From assembly GCF_964355755.1 (NCBI RefSeq), contig NC_092670.1:19901201-19965200 (forward strand): a stretch of DNA of 64,000 bases. Reading direction: 5' to 3'. The first letter of the stretch is position 1. Each line of letters opens with the position of its first letter. Under the pieces are notes generated by a model that was not told where the DNA came from, searched no databases, and saw nothing but the letters and a program-made list of their open reading frames with translations. This document shows positions 12,489 through 50,260 of the stretch, in pieces. The position numbers were made by a program, and so were the translations under genes. The DNA comes from Antedon mediterranea (taxonomy: Eukaryota; Echinodermata; Crinoidea; Comatulida; Antedonidae).

Positions 12489-14091
12489 TCATATAAGCCG
12501 ATTCTTTTTGTGTGTTGGTGAGTCCATGTGTACATCATTGGAGGAGTTACTTCGTTTTCTACTGTCTTGTTGGTTTGGAGATAGAAGTTCATCGTAAAAA
12601 TAATCAGAGAGATTGGCATGACGACGTCGGCCATGAGGTGGTGACTGAGACACGTTAACTTGGACATCGGCCATTGCTCCACTTAAACCTATAAAAAAAC
12701 AAGTATTTATTTTACATATATTCAAATTAGCATGGCATTTAAATCATATTGAGAACACTTTTTTTTTTTACAATCTTATTTGTTTTCATTTCTTGTTCTT
12801 GCTATTCATTATTATTTGTATACAATGTGTGTGGTAAACAAATAAAATAAACAAAGTCTAAAGCTCTGTCTACATTATCAAACTAGTTTGACAAAAAAGT
12901 GTGATGTATCCAAACGCCATCATGTCCATATATGGGCTGCGGCACATCACATTTTTTTGTCACATTAAGTTTAGTGTAGACATAGATTTAGTGTGGTCTG
13001 GTGTTAAGTTAAAATACCAAACTATACCTTGTAGTGCTAATGCATCTCTAAACGCTTGTAGGCCATCGTCTGCCTGGTTAAGACTTTCTCGAGGTGGTGA
13101 GTGTAGACGTGGTGATGATCGTTCCATTGACGTACGGGGCACTTGAGGTGGTCTGTGGCGTGGTGGTGCTGGCTTTCCACACATATACGACAATAGATCC
13201 TCTCTTTTTATTAGTCTCCTGCGTTTCTTGGCCCAACCAGCTATGTCTCTGGTACGTCGTTGGTACCCTGCTTGTAGACCCATGTCCATGCCTCTTTTGT
13301 ACATATCCATACTCTCTGTTGAAACATAATTTTATGAGGATTAGTGATTCATGAATATTATATAAATTATAGGGAATTCTACACAAAAAATAACATCATT
13401 GACTATGATTTAAACACACCTTTATGAAGAGCTGTAACAGCAGCAGCTGCATTTTGAAAATTTATCCAATGAATTCCTGAATCATTGTTATGGTGACGAT
13501 CTGCAATTAAGAAATTAAAAATAATATGATTTAGGCCTGCATTTACAATACATTCAGGCTGATACTCTCACTTAGAATATTTCTTTATTTCAAAATAATT
13601 ATAATATTTAGGCCTAGGCCTACAGTATTTGTTTTATTACATTCAATATAGTAATAAATACATACTGAAACTGAACTGTACAAGTAATACTTCTTAGTTA
13701 CTACTACTACGTCTACTAGCTACTAGGCCTAGGCTAGGTTTGACGTAGTAGGCCTAGCTAGTATTATAATAATATTAATAAAATAGATAGGCCTAGGCCT
13801 AGGCCTATTCTTTTTTCGAATTTGATTTTGCAATGAAAAGAAAGATTTTTTAAATATATTTAATATTTTGATTCTAGGCCTAATTAGTATACCTTTGTAT
13901 AGTTGAGTCACAGCACTCGCGCAGGCCTGAAATGAATACCACAGTTGTTCGAATGCGATTTGTTTTTCTTGCGGGAGGCGTTCGTCATCCAAATTCGGTT
14001 CGCCGTCCAAAATATCAAGACAATGTTGCTCCCAATTTGACGCCCTAAAGTCACTTCCAGAGTCCTCGCCTCGATCCCTATGTTCACTCAT
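12489..14091 (-). CDS. HAPSTR1: HAPSTR1 (C16orf72/TAPR1) orthologue, complete, 255 codons
   Basis: Four minus-strand exons: 13893-14091 (ATG at 14089-14091), 13420-13500, 13028-13315 and 12489-12688 (stop TGA), all joined in phase 1. Recognition rests on blocks shared with vertebrate C16orf72: WEQHCLDILDG, FQNAAAAVTALHK, GLQAGYQRRTRDIAGWAKKR, KREDLLSYMCGK, LSGAM and the C-terminal DSPTHKKNRLI. Length is close to the 275 residues of the human protein. In mammals it works with the ubiquitin ligase HUWE1 in stress signalling and dampens p53 responses (family knowledge). It is a soluble basic protein with no signal peptide or membrane segment visible. Its start faces USP7 across a 0.9-kb gap. The second exon also encodes FQNAAAAV-like residues already seen in exon 1 (FQACASAVTQLYK), suggesting an internal repeat. 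Confidence 0.95.
12859..12982. mobile_element. MITE-like element, family A, in a HAPSTR1 intron
   Basis: Starts AAGCTCTGTCTACATTATCA and ends in the decayed inverse TAGTGTAGACAT. Internal boxes (GTGATGTATCCAAA, CATATATGGGC, CACATTTTTTTGTCAC) match the other copies. It lies in HAPSTR1 intron 3, just downstream of exon 3. Confidence 0.85.
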
Positions 14092-15011
14092 GGTGAACTT
14101 TCAATTATATATGCTTATAAAATAATTTTCATGTGATTTGAAGGTGTAAAATACTGTTATCTAAATGACGTTTTGAGAACGAAAGGGCTGTGTCTACTTA
14201 CAATAACTTCTCTCTTTATTACAATCGTTAAAGGTCGTTAACCCTTCTAAATTGACCTAGTGTCAAAGGTTACAATGATATTATGGTACACCAATAATGC
14301 AAATATAAATGTCTTATTGATTGATTAATTTCATGTTGTATAATTTTACATTACCAATACAAATTGAAGTCCATATTAATTTAGATATTGTATAGATGTA
14401 TTTTATTATGTTTAAATAGAAAGACATTTGCAAAAAATCAAATATACAAATAATTTATTTAAAACATGGTTTTTCGTATCATACTAAATTTAGCCTTCCA
14501 AGTACTGACACTATGATTTTTAATGTTGCAGTTTTACTCAATATTCAGGCTTTTTACTAACACATTTTAAGATTTTGAATATTCTACATATATCATGGTT
14601 CAGTAATGTCTTTAAAAAAAAATAATAGTGTAATTTATTTGTAGTATATTGAATAAATACATTGCGTGTCCATACTTTCTGCAATCCATTTTCATATATC
14701 CCACAATTCATTTGGCATAAAGTTTATCGCCATTTTTCATTGAGTGCGGTAATGCAGAAAGAGATGCAGATAGAAACGCCCGTAAAGTATATTTCAGCTA
14801 TCGTTTTGTTTTGAAGCCCATTGAATTCTTTTCTTCATGAATCCCCCTGAACGCAGGGGTACCGACAGCAGAGATTGGGCGCATCGCGAGCAAGCACGTT
14901 AAGGTGCCCCCGGCGTCTCACAAAGCTCCTGCGTCTCAGGGCAGTGAGAAGGGCTCGCTCGCGAACAAGAAGGGTGGTAAGCGAACGGGACATAAGAAAG
15001 GTGCAAATGGA
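14092..15011. promoter_or_regulatory. Divergent HAPSTR1/USP7 intergenic region, likely bidirectional promoter
   Basis: Only about 920 bp separate the two start codons, which are transcribed away from each other, so both promoters and both 5' UTRs must fit here unless distant untranslated exons exist. No TATA box at a convincing position was seen. The part nearest USP7 (14830-15010) is markedly more GC- and CpG-rich than the rest and is probably USP7 5' UTR. An upstream ATG at 14837 opens a 21-codon frame ending before the USP7 start. Confidence 0.55.
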
Positions 15012-30820
<15,809 letters not shown>

Positions 30821-33130
30821 GAAAGAGACTAAAACAGTTCCTATGAGGTAGAAACAACATAATCTACCCTGCCTTAAGGTAACCAATTAATCTCCAGTAG
30901 AATAATCTTGAGGTGCACTCGATCGAGAGGTTAAACTCGTCAAATGTTATGATGTAGTCTGATCAGTTTCATCTCCCATTAACTCAAAACAGCCTAAAAT
31001 TGAGCCGCCTTACATTACAATTACTGGTATGGTAAAAGTAAAATTCATCTTAGTATCTGAAATTTTTAAATATTAATCTTTCTGCCTCACTTCAAAAACC
31101 TATGACTGTATGTCTGTATGTAGAAGATGGTAAGCTATACAATAACACTTAGTTTTAATATAAGCAGATTTAGAATCTGAACTCTGAAATATAAAGTAAA
31201 ACATTGGCAGTTTTGTATACATATGGTTGCTGTACATCGTTTAACTTATAATATTTTTTTTTTTAATTCTCTGCTATTGTAAAATTAATATAGATTCTCT
31301 TAATAGAGATATGTTCTATAAGGTGTAGTCATTTCATATGTTGTTAATGTAATATAAATGTATACTTGTTTAAAAAACTAAGTTTTCGAGCAATTTTTTT
31401 CCATTTCAAAATAAGAAAATCTGAACGCAAGAAAGTTTCAAACTAAATGTTACAGAAACTGTTCGTAGAAAATCTACAAAATATTAGACTAAATTATAGA
31501 TATGTACAGATTTTTAAAACTTGTGTTCCATATATATTTTAGTCTATTTGATTGTTATTTTCTCTTTCTACAATGAAATTGTTTTTCCCTGACCCACACA
31601 AATTATATTTTATATAATTAGTTTTTATTCAAATTGTTTAGGGGTCAATGGTTAAAGGTGTATGTAGTTATTCAACCGCTGTGTCAGGCACAACATTTCT
31701 CTCTCATGCCTTCTATTTCATCCGTTAAGGGTTTTATTTTTTTTTATAATAATAATGTTGGGATAGTTACAAACTGATCGCGCCAACATACATTTTACCA
31801 GAATTGTTTATAAATTTGATAGAATGATGTTTGTATATTGTAAAAAGAAACTGTAACTGGCAAAACAATAATCTTATGGTTTTTACCGTAATTGATCGAA
31901 CAAGTGCCGTGGTGGTGTATATAGATGGTTGAGCGCGGCGCTTATTTATTTGAGTCATGTTCCCCTTAAGATTGTTAAAAGCCGCTGTTATCATCAACAT
32001 TGGTACAAAGAGACACAAAGAAGAGTACAAAAGGCGTACTGGTAAAATGTTACGTCTCTTCATGGCAAGTCTGATGAATAAAAGCAAAGCTTTTTGAAAA
32101 GGTTTGGTATGGGCGCTTATTCGATCATTTACAGTATTATTGATAATAAATATAATATAAATACACTGCTTGGTATTGACATTTTTTAAGTTTAGTGGTG
32201 AGTTTGTTGCATAATGAATGCGTTCATTTTCAATGACTTGGGAAAAAGTTGTTGATAAAAAAAAACATTGTGAATTGTACAATAGATAATAAATAAAAGG
32301 CAACTAAATTGTATTCATATTTTGGTATAATCTTGTAATGTAATTTCAAAACACTACTAGTTTACTACGATGTTAAGGGGTTTTGTCGAAAAATGACCAA
32401 AATATGACCATATATGTGACTATATTGATTTCATTTCAAGCATAACACTAAAATAAAATTGTAACATTGTAAAACTAAGAAATGAAACGGACAACCACAA
32501 AATAAGCAAAATTTAGCAAAAGCTTTTAACACAATCTTTCTCTAACGTTGACATGTGAATGTTAAATAAATACATTTAACAAATAGCTCAATTGTGATTG
32601 GCTTAATTAAAGTTAAAATTAAATAGACTACATGATAAACATAGGCTATGGAAGGTAAAAAGTTAATGACTTGCATTTAATTTTGTGCAAAATATTACCA
32701 TAATTATGTGGTGTGTGTGGAAAATTTGACATTAAGTTGCGTTCTGCAGCAAGCATTTTTTTAAAAGGTTAAAGGTCAATAATCACACTTCCGGTCATTT
32801 TAAAACAAAATATTCAATTAGAGTGAATATAAATATATCTATTATGAACAATTATTATTTCCAACTCTCTACAACCATTCGTTATTTAGAATTTTTGCAA
32901 AGTGGTATTGTAGTCACTTTTAGAGAAAATATAAACTTTATACATCCACTAGATACAAAGTATATCTATATTAAAATAACAGCCATTTTGAAATGAAGAT
33001 TTAAACATGTTCCCCCGGATTTGTTTAGACTTTTTGTCAGGAGTACTAGACATCCCTGAAGAAAAAAGTCTATTGCAATTTGTTCCAACCAGGTTCACCC
33101 TATTTTTATGCCAGAATGGATTAATATGGG
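30821..33130 (+). other. USP7 3' UTR and flank (duplicated as 38703-41012)
   Basis: Follows the USP7 stop. It contains several AATAAA strings, for example at 32288-32297, any of which could serve polyadenylation. A 178-codon minus-strand open frame at 31767-32303 is conserved in the duplicate only because the DNA is nearly identical; it has no recognisable domain and I do not call it a gene. Confidence 0.6.
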
Positions 33131-33350
33131 ACAATTTCCTGTGAAACAAACAAGGGAATTACATAGGGGTTTTTACTGTATTCAAACATGCAAATCATGT
33201 GTCATTGTCCTAAAGCCCTCTAATTGAATTTCCGTACTAATTTCACAGTTGTTTCCACTGTGGAATTATGAGTGTGCATATCTATCTGAGCCATCAATGC
33301 ATGTACCACCATTCAAGCAAGTTGTAGGGCTACAGTCTCATCATAACAAA
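33131..33350 (-). pseudogene. Relic of a fibropellin-type EGF exon and intron, trapped between USP7 copies
   Basis: 33238-33345 aligns on the same strand with the EGF exon at 53598-53711: shared strings include TGTACCACCATTCAAGCAAG and GAGCCATCAA. The flanking intron also matches (TTTCCTGTGAAACAAACAAG and CTCTAATTGA). Substitutions destroy the cysteine framework (for example TGTAC to AGTGT around the middle) and the donor is gone. At about 33350 the sequence switches directly to USP7 intron 16, marking a duplication junction. Confidence 0.85.
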
Positions 33351-33502
33351 TTTTATGAGTGTGAATGCAGCGTCTAAAAAATGTGATGAAGCAAAGGATT
33401 TTTTATGACCACTGAACCAAATTCACGCTTAGTGTGAACATAACCTTATACATGCATGCTTAGCATTGTGATTTAAATATTTTACTGACTGTTTTTATGA
33501 AG

Positions 33503-33567
33503 GTGACATTCTTCAACCAGTAAGAGATGAACCCTGATACACTGCAAAAACAAATAACAGACGAGAG
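33503..33567 (+). pseudogene. Broken USP7 exon 17 of copy 2
   Basis: It corresponds to 24494-24563. A net 5-base loss and changed codons put an in-frame TGA at 33535-33537 (VRDEP then stop). The same lesion is in copy 3 (41395-41459), so it predates the second duplication. Exon 17 therefore cannot contribute coding sequence to copies 2 and 3 in the ancestral frame. Confidence 0.85.
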
Positions 33568-33848
33568 GTACTGAACAGTTTATTTATATTAGTATTTGTA
33601 AAATGTTAGTAAAGTTAGATTTGCAGAACACCATGCATTTCCAAAAGGGAATAAAGTACAGCTGAGAAAGCCTTGATGTTTTGTTACAACTGTCTTGGAC
33701 TTCTGGAGTATTTTCAGACATTAGTACATTTGAGTGGAATATAACGACGTTTTACAATGAGTGTTACATTATAACCAACAAGTGTATAGAAATAATCAGT
33801 TTGGTAATACTTATACACGTTTTTGTCTTTAAATAAAGGAAATTAGAA

Positions 33849-38702
<4,854 letters not shown>

Positions 38703-41012
38703 GAAAGAGACTAAAACAGTTCCTATGAGGTAGAAACAACATAATCTACCCTGCCTTAAGGTAACCAATTAATCTCCAGTAGAATAATCTTGAGGTGCAC
38801 TCGATCGAGAGGTTAAACTCGTCAAATGTTATGATGTAGTCTGATCAGTTTCATCTCCCATTAACTCAAAACAGCCTAAAATTGAGCCGCCTTACATTAC
38901 AATTACTGGTATGGTAAAAGTAAAATTCATCTTAGTATCTGAAATTTTTAAATATTAATCTTTCTGCCTCACTTCAAAAACCTATGACTGTATGTCTGTA
39001 TGTAGAAGATGGTAAGCTATACAATAACACTTAGTTTTAATATAAGCAGATTTAGAATCTGAACTCTGAAATATAAAGTAAAACATTGGCAGTTTTGTAT
39101 ACATATGGTTGCTGTACATCGTTTAACTTATAATATTTTTTTTTTTAATTCTCTGCTATTGTAAAATTAATATAGATTCTCTTAATAGAGATATGTTCTA
39201 TAAGGTGTAGTCATTTCATATGTTGTTAATGTAATATAAATGTATACTTGTTTAAAAAACTAAGTTTTCGAGCAATTTTTTTCCATTTCAAAATAAGAAA
39301 ATCTGAACGCAAGAAAGTTTCAAACTAAATGTTACAGAAACTGTTCGTAGAAAATCTACAAAATATTAGACTAAATTATAGATATGTACAGATTTTTAAA
39401 ACTTGTGTTCCATATATATTTTAGTCTATTAGATTGTTATTTTCTCTTTCTACAATCAAATTGTTTTTCCCTGACCCACACAAATTATATTTTATATAAT
39501 TAGTTTTTATTCAAATTGTTTAGGGGTCAATGGTTAAAGGTGTATGTAGTTATTCAACCGCTGTGTCAGGCACAACATTTCTCTCTCATGCCTTCTATTT
39601 CATCCGTTAAGGGTTTTATTTTTTTTTATAATAATAATGTTGGGATAGTTACAAACTGATCGCGCCAACATACATTTTACCAGAATTGTTTATAAATTTG
39701 ATAGAATGATGTTTGTATATTGTAAAAAGAAACTGTAACTGGCAAAACAATAATCTTATGGTTTTTACCGTAATTGATCGAACAAGTGCCGTGGTGGTGT
39801 ATATAGATGGTTGAGCGCGGCGCTTATTTATTTGAGTCATGTTCCCCTTAAGATTGTTAAAAGCCGCTGTTATCATCAACATTGGTACAAAGAGACACAA
39901 AGAAGAGTACAAAAGGCGTACTGGTAAAATGTTACGTCTCTTCATGGCAAGTCTGATGAATAAAAGCAAAGCTTTTTGAAAAGGTTTGGTATGGGCGCTT
40001 ATTCGATCATTTACAGTATTATTGATAATAAATATAATATAAATACAATGCTTGGTATTGACATTTTTTAAGTTTAGTGGTGAGTTTGTTGCATAATGAA
40101 TGCGTTCATTTTCAATGACTTGGGAAAAAGTTGTTGATAAAAAAAAACATTGTGAATTGTACAATAGATAATAAATAAAAGGCAACTAAATTGTATTCAT
40201 ATTTTGGTATAATCTTGTAATGTAATTTCAAAACACTACTAGTTTACTACGATGTTAAGGGGTTTTGTCGAAAAATGACCAAAATATGACCATATATGTG
40301 ACTATATTGATTTCATTTCAAGCATAACACTAAAATAAAATTGTAACATTGTAAAACTAAGAAATGAAACGGACAACCACAAAATAAGCAAAATTTAGCA
40401 AAAGCTTTTAACACAATCTTTCTCTAACGTTGACATGTGAATGTTAAATAAATACATTTAACAAATAGCTCAATTGTGATTGGCTTAATTAAAGTTAAAA
40501 TTAAATAGACTACATGATAAACATAGGCTATGGAAGGTAAAAAGTTAATGACTTGCATTTAATTTTGTGCAAAATATTACCATAATTATGTGGTGTGTGT
40601 GGAAAATTTGACATTAAGTTGCGTTCTGCAGCAAGCATTTTTTTAAAAGGTTAAAGGTCAATAATCACACTTCCGGTCATTTTAAAACAAAATATTCAAT
40701 TAGAGTGAATATAAATATATCTATTATGAACAATTATTATTTCCAACTCTCTACAACCATTCGTTATTTATAATTTTTGCAAAGTGGTATTGTAGTCACT
40801 TTTAGAGAAAATATAAACTTTATACATCCACTAGATACAAAGTATATCTATATTAAAATAACAGCCATTTTGAAATGAAGATTTAAACATGTTCCCCCGG
40901 ATTTGTTTAGACTTTTTGTCAGGAGTACTAGACATCCCTGAAGAAAAAAGTCTATTGCAATTTGTTCCAACCAGGTTCACCCTATTTTTATGCCAGAATG
41001 GATTAATATGGG
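38703..41012 (+). other. Duplicated USP7 3' flank
   Basis: Near-identical to 30821-33130; I noted only a handful of substitutions by eye. No separate gene. Confidence 0.8.
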
Positions 41013-41232
41013 ACAATTTCCTGTGAAACAAACAAGGGAATTACATAGGGGTTTTTACTGTATTCAAACATGCAAATCATGTGTCATTGTCCTAAAGCCC
41101 TCTAATTGAATTTCCGTACTAATTTCACAGTTGTTTCCACTGTGGAATTATGAGTGTGCATATCTATCTGAGCCATCAATGCATGTACCACCATTCAAGC
41201 AAGTTGTAGGGCTACAGTCTCATCATAACAAA
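41013..41232 (-). pseudogene. Second copy of the trapped EGF-exon relic
   Basis: Duplicate of 33131-33350 with the same decayed cysteine framework, followed by the same junction into USP7 intron 16 sequence. Confidence 0.85.
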
Positions 41233-41394
41233 TTTTATGAGTGTGAATGCAGCGTCTAAAAAATGTGATGAAGCAAAGGATTTTTTCTGACCACTGAACC
41301 AAATTCACGCTTAGTGTGAACATAACCTTATACATGCATGCTTAGCATTGTGATTTAAATATTTTACTGACTGTTTTTATGAAGGTGACATTCT

Positions 41395-46465
<5,071 letters not shown>

Positions 46466-46499
46466 TTAAAAAAAACATTGTGAATTGTATAATAATAAA

Positions 46500-46600
46500 A
46501 GGCAACTAAATTGTATTCATATTTTGGTATAATCTTGTAATGTAATTTCACAATATTACTAGTTTACTATGATATTAAGAGTTTTTGTCAAAGACTATAC
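46500..46600 (+). other. Remnant of USP7 3' flank after copy 3
   Basis: Matches 32270-32390 downstream of copy 1 (TAATCTTGTAATGTAATTTC). It shows that copy 3 has lost roughly 1.4 kb between its last codons and this point. Confidence 0.8.
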
Positions 46601-46779
46601 TGTATAATAATATATAAACACTTTATTTTGACACAGAAAAGCTTGTATCACCACAAAGGTATTCTCCTACATGGCCGTGGTTAATTTATATAGTACAACT
46701 TTTATATAAAAAAAAACAAAGAAAAAAAAATATATATATATAATATATTAACAGCACTTGCAAGCAGCACTTGCCAGTT

Positions 46780-46990
46780 CTTATGCTATGACGTTATCCA
46801 AATTCCTTCACTTGCACTGATGAAGGGCTACAGTAGTGTTGCCCGAAAGCTCTGCTAATTTTTCTGGCTGTTTTACTTTATCGTTTTGATTTAGCTTTTC
46901 GCTTTTTTTTTTGTATCTCCATTGAGATCCATCCAGATACCCACAGCATTGTCATTTTTTCAGTAATTTGCCTTTGGATTTATATATATA
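46780..46990 (+). mobile_element. Retroelement 3'-end-like fragment with hammerhead-like core
   Basis: 46817-46848 reads CTGATGA, then A, GGGC, a 12-base loop, GCCC and GAAA: the two conserved hammerhead boxes separated by a pairable stem. Such motifs are known in Penelope-like elements. One extra base sits between CTGATGA and the stem compared with a canonical hammerhead, and stem I is not convincing, so activity is doubtful. No protein frame is linked to it. Confidence 0.35.
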
Positions 46991-46999
46991 TTAACAGAA

Positions 47000-47690
47000 A
47001 CATTAATTACAAAATAAAGGTAGTCTTTAAACCTATTTATAATAGAGGAATCTACATTAAATGATTTAAGTTTTTCTAGAAGTATTGTATGGTCTACCAT
47101 ATCGTTAGCCTTTTTTAGATCAAGCATGACTAAACCAATATACTTCCCACAACCAATGTCATTTATCCAATTCTCTGTAATATTTAATAATGAAGATACA
47201 GTTTAAAAATTAGGACAAAACACAGATTGATAAGAGTAAATAAATTGATAGACCTGATCAAATATAACCCTCTCCATAATTGTTAGAAAGAATGTGTAAA
47301 ATTGATATGGGACTTTAATTTTTAAGATTCTATCCTATCTATCCTATCCCCTTTAAGAACTGGGGAAATTTTCGCACATTTCCACTTGAGCATTTTAGCT
47401 GTTTCTTTACTTACATGGAGTGAGTTTTTTGTTTATAATGTATTTACAAAACTAGATTTAAGTAGGTCCCTGCTTTGATTGGTATTATCTTCAATAATTA
47501 ATCTGGGAATTTCTTGCAGAATATTTTTTGCAAGGGCAGGTTCTATTTTATAAAAATATTGTTTTAAATTGTGGGGTATTTTAGAAATTTGCTGTTTGTT
47601 ATCACTTGTTTTTTTTGGTTGCATATTTGTGTTTTATACTCTGGTACAGTTTCCCATATTGTCTTTGAATCTTTTGTATCTACAGTACTG
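47000..47690 (-). mobile_element. Decayed non-LTR retrotransposon (LINE), reverse transcriptase remnant
   Basis: Reading the minus strand, broken frames give a typical LINE reverse-transcriptase segment: AKMLKWKCAKISPVLK, later YIGLVMLDLKKANDMVDH and TILLEKLKSF, separated by stops and frame changes. The 63-codon frame at 47433-47624 is the part just upstream. The F-D-T of the usual LKKAFDTVDH block is altered. No intact ORF remains. Confidence 0.75.
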
Positions 47691-47734
47691 TAATTGTGTA
47701 AAAAAATATCAATAAATAATTATGATAATTATAG

Positions 47735-50260
47735 TAACCAGTTATGTGTCAACAAAAATAAAAAAGTTGTGCATGTCAAATTATGATATACTGTATTAAC
47801 CAGTTATATAAAAAATAAAAGGGTCAAAATGTTGCAATTTTTCGAAAAATGTCCAATTTCTGAAATATATATTGAGGTAGCATGTGCAGACCACATTATG
47901 TGCCTCTGCACATGGCAGAGCCTGATAGTGACCAGTTATGAAAACAAGTAAAAGAGTCAAAATTTCGCCAATTTCCGTAAAATCTCTGTACTATAGTACA
48001 GGGATTTTTTCGAAAAAAATGTCCAATATATCGAATTTTGAAATATATATTGAGGTAACATGAACAGACCACATTATGTGCGTCTGCGCATGTCAAAATA
48101 TGATATAGTAATCAGTTATGTCAACAAATAAAAAGAGTCAAAATTTGGCCAATTTCCGTAAAATCTCTGTACTATAGTACAGCGTTTTTTTCGACAAAAA
48201 TTTCCAATATATCGACTTTTGAAATATATATTGAGGTAACATGAACAGACCACATTATGTGCGTCTGCGCATGTCAAAATATGATATAGTAATCAGTTAT
48301 GTCAACAAATAAAAAGAGTCAAAATTTGGCTAATTTCCGTAAAATCTCTGTACTTTAGTACAGCGTTTTTTTTTCGAAAAAATGTCCAATATATCGACTT
48401 TTGAAATATATATTGAGGTAACATGCACAGATCACATTATGTGCGTCTGCGCATGTCAAAATATGATATAGTAATCAGTTATGTCAACAAATAAAAAGAG
48501 TCAAAATTTGGCTAATTTCCGTAAAATCTCTGTACTATAGTACAGCGTTTTTTTTTTCGAAAAAAATGTCCAATATATCGACTTTTGAAATATATATTGA
48601 GGTAACATGCACAGACCACATTATGTGCGTCTGCGAATGTCACTGTATGATACAGTAATCAGTTATGTCAACAAATAAAAAGAGTCAAAATCTGGCTAAT
48701 TTCCGTAAAATCTCTGTACTTTAGTAAAGCATTTTTTTCGAAAAAAATGTCCAATATATCGACTTTTGAAATATATATTGAGGTAACATGCACAGATCAC
48801 ATTATGTGCGTCTGCGCATGTCAAAATATGATATAGTAATCAGTTATGTCAACAAATAAAAAGAGTCAAAATTTGGCTAATTTCCGTAAAATCTCTGTAC
48901 TATAGTACAGCGTTTTTTTTCGAAAAAAATGTCCAATATATCGACTTTTGAAATATATATTGAGGTAACATGCACAGACCACATTATGTGCGTCTGCGAA
49001 TGTCACTCATACAGTAATCAGTTATGTCAACAAATAAAAAGAGTCAAAATCTGGCTAATTTCCGTAAAATCTCTGTACTTTAGTAAAGCATTTTTTTCGA
49101 AAAAAATGTCCAATATATCGACTTTTGAAATATATATTGAGGTAACATGCACAGACCACATTATGTGCGTCTGCGCATGTCAAAATATGATATAGTAATC
49201 AGTTATGTCAACAAATAAAAAGAGTCAAAATTTGGCTAATTTCCGTAAAATCTCTGTACTATAGTACAGCGTTTTTTTTCGAAAAAAATGTCCAATATAT
49301 CGACTTTTGAAATATATATTGAGGTAACATGCACAGATCACATTATGTGCGTCTGCGCATGTCAAAATATGATATAGTAATCAGTTATGTCAACAAATAA
49401 AAAGAGTCAAAATTTGGCAAATTTCCGTAAAATCTCTCTACTATAGTACAGCGTTTTTTTTCGAAAAAAAATGTCCAATGACTTTTGAAATATATATTGA
49501 GGTAACATGCACAGATCACATTATGTGCGTCTGCGCATGTCAAAATATGATATAGTAATCAGTTATGTCAACAAATAAAAAGAGTCAAAATTTGGCAAAT
49601 TTCCGTAAAATCTCTCTACTATAGTACAGCGTTTTTTTTCGAAAAAAAATGTCCAATGACTTTTGAAATATATATTGAGGTAACATGCACAGATCACATT
49701 ATGTGCGTCTGCGCATGTCAAAATATGATATAGTAATCAGTTATGTCAACAAATAAAAAGAGTCAAAATTTGGCAAATTTCCGTAAAATCTCTGTACTAT
49801 AGTACAGCGTTTTTTTCGAAAAAAATGTCCAATATATCGACTTTTGAAATATATATTGAGGTAACATGCACAGACCACATTATGTGCGTCTGCGCATGTC
49901 ACTGTATGATACAGTAGTAACCAGTTAAATAAAGGGTCGCAATTTGATTATCTTCCGAAAAAGTCCCCAGGGATTTTCAAAAAGTGTCAATATATATATT
50001 TTTAAAATGTATATGAGGTACCACATTATGTGTGTCTGCACATGTCAAAGTATGATACAGTAACCAGTTAAGTCAACAAATAAGAGTCAACAACTTTTTG
50101 TAAAAATCCATGTACTATTACTGTATAGACAGGGGTTTTGTCGAATAATGGCAAATGTATTACATTTTCAAAATGCAATCATTATGTGATTATGTACGCC
50201 TATTGTCTTATCTTCTTGTAGAGCCATAATAACCAGTTATGGAAATTAAAACAAAAACAT
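47735..50260. repeat. Satellite array, period about 178-184 bp, about 13 units
   Basis: Units start near CAGTTATGTCAACAAATAAA at 48113, 48294, 48476, 48660, 48841, 49019, 49200, 49382, 49560 and 49738, with degenerate edge units on both sides. Each holds the 16-bp perfect palindrome CTGTACTATAGTACAG, a T-run with TTCGAAAAAA, and CATTATGTGCGTCTGCGCAT. Two unit types partly alternate (TCTGGCTAATTTCC with ACTTTAGTAAAGC against TTTGGCTAATTTCC with ACTATAGTACAGC), giving a dimer of about 360 bp in the middle. Confidence 0.95.

Noticed and set aside
13729-13892. Extension of HAPSTR1 exon 1 beyond LYK into the intron
   Set aside because: A good GT donor lies at 13891-13892 and exon 2 resumes the conserved family sequence in phase 1.
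14904-15011. Upstream extension of USP7 from a GTG at 14904
   Set aside because: Non-ATG start. The ATG pair at 15012/15015 aligns with the MNH start of human USP7; the upstream part is probably 5' UTR.
31767-32303. 178-codon minus-strand open frame, repeated at 39649-40185
   Set aside because: Lies in USP7 3' flank, has low-complexity composition and no domain. Conservation between copies is explained by the near-identical recent duplication.
48929-49195. 88-codon open frame in the satellite
   Set aside because: The translated peptide simply repeats with the satellite period; no coding evidence.
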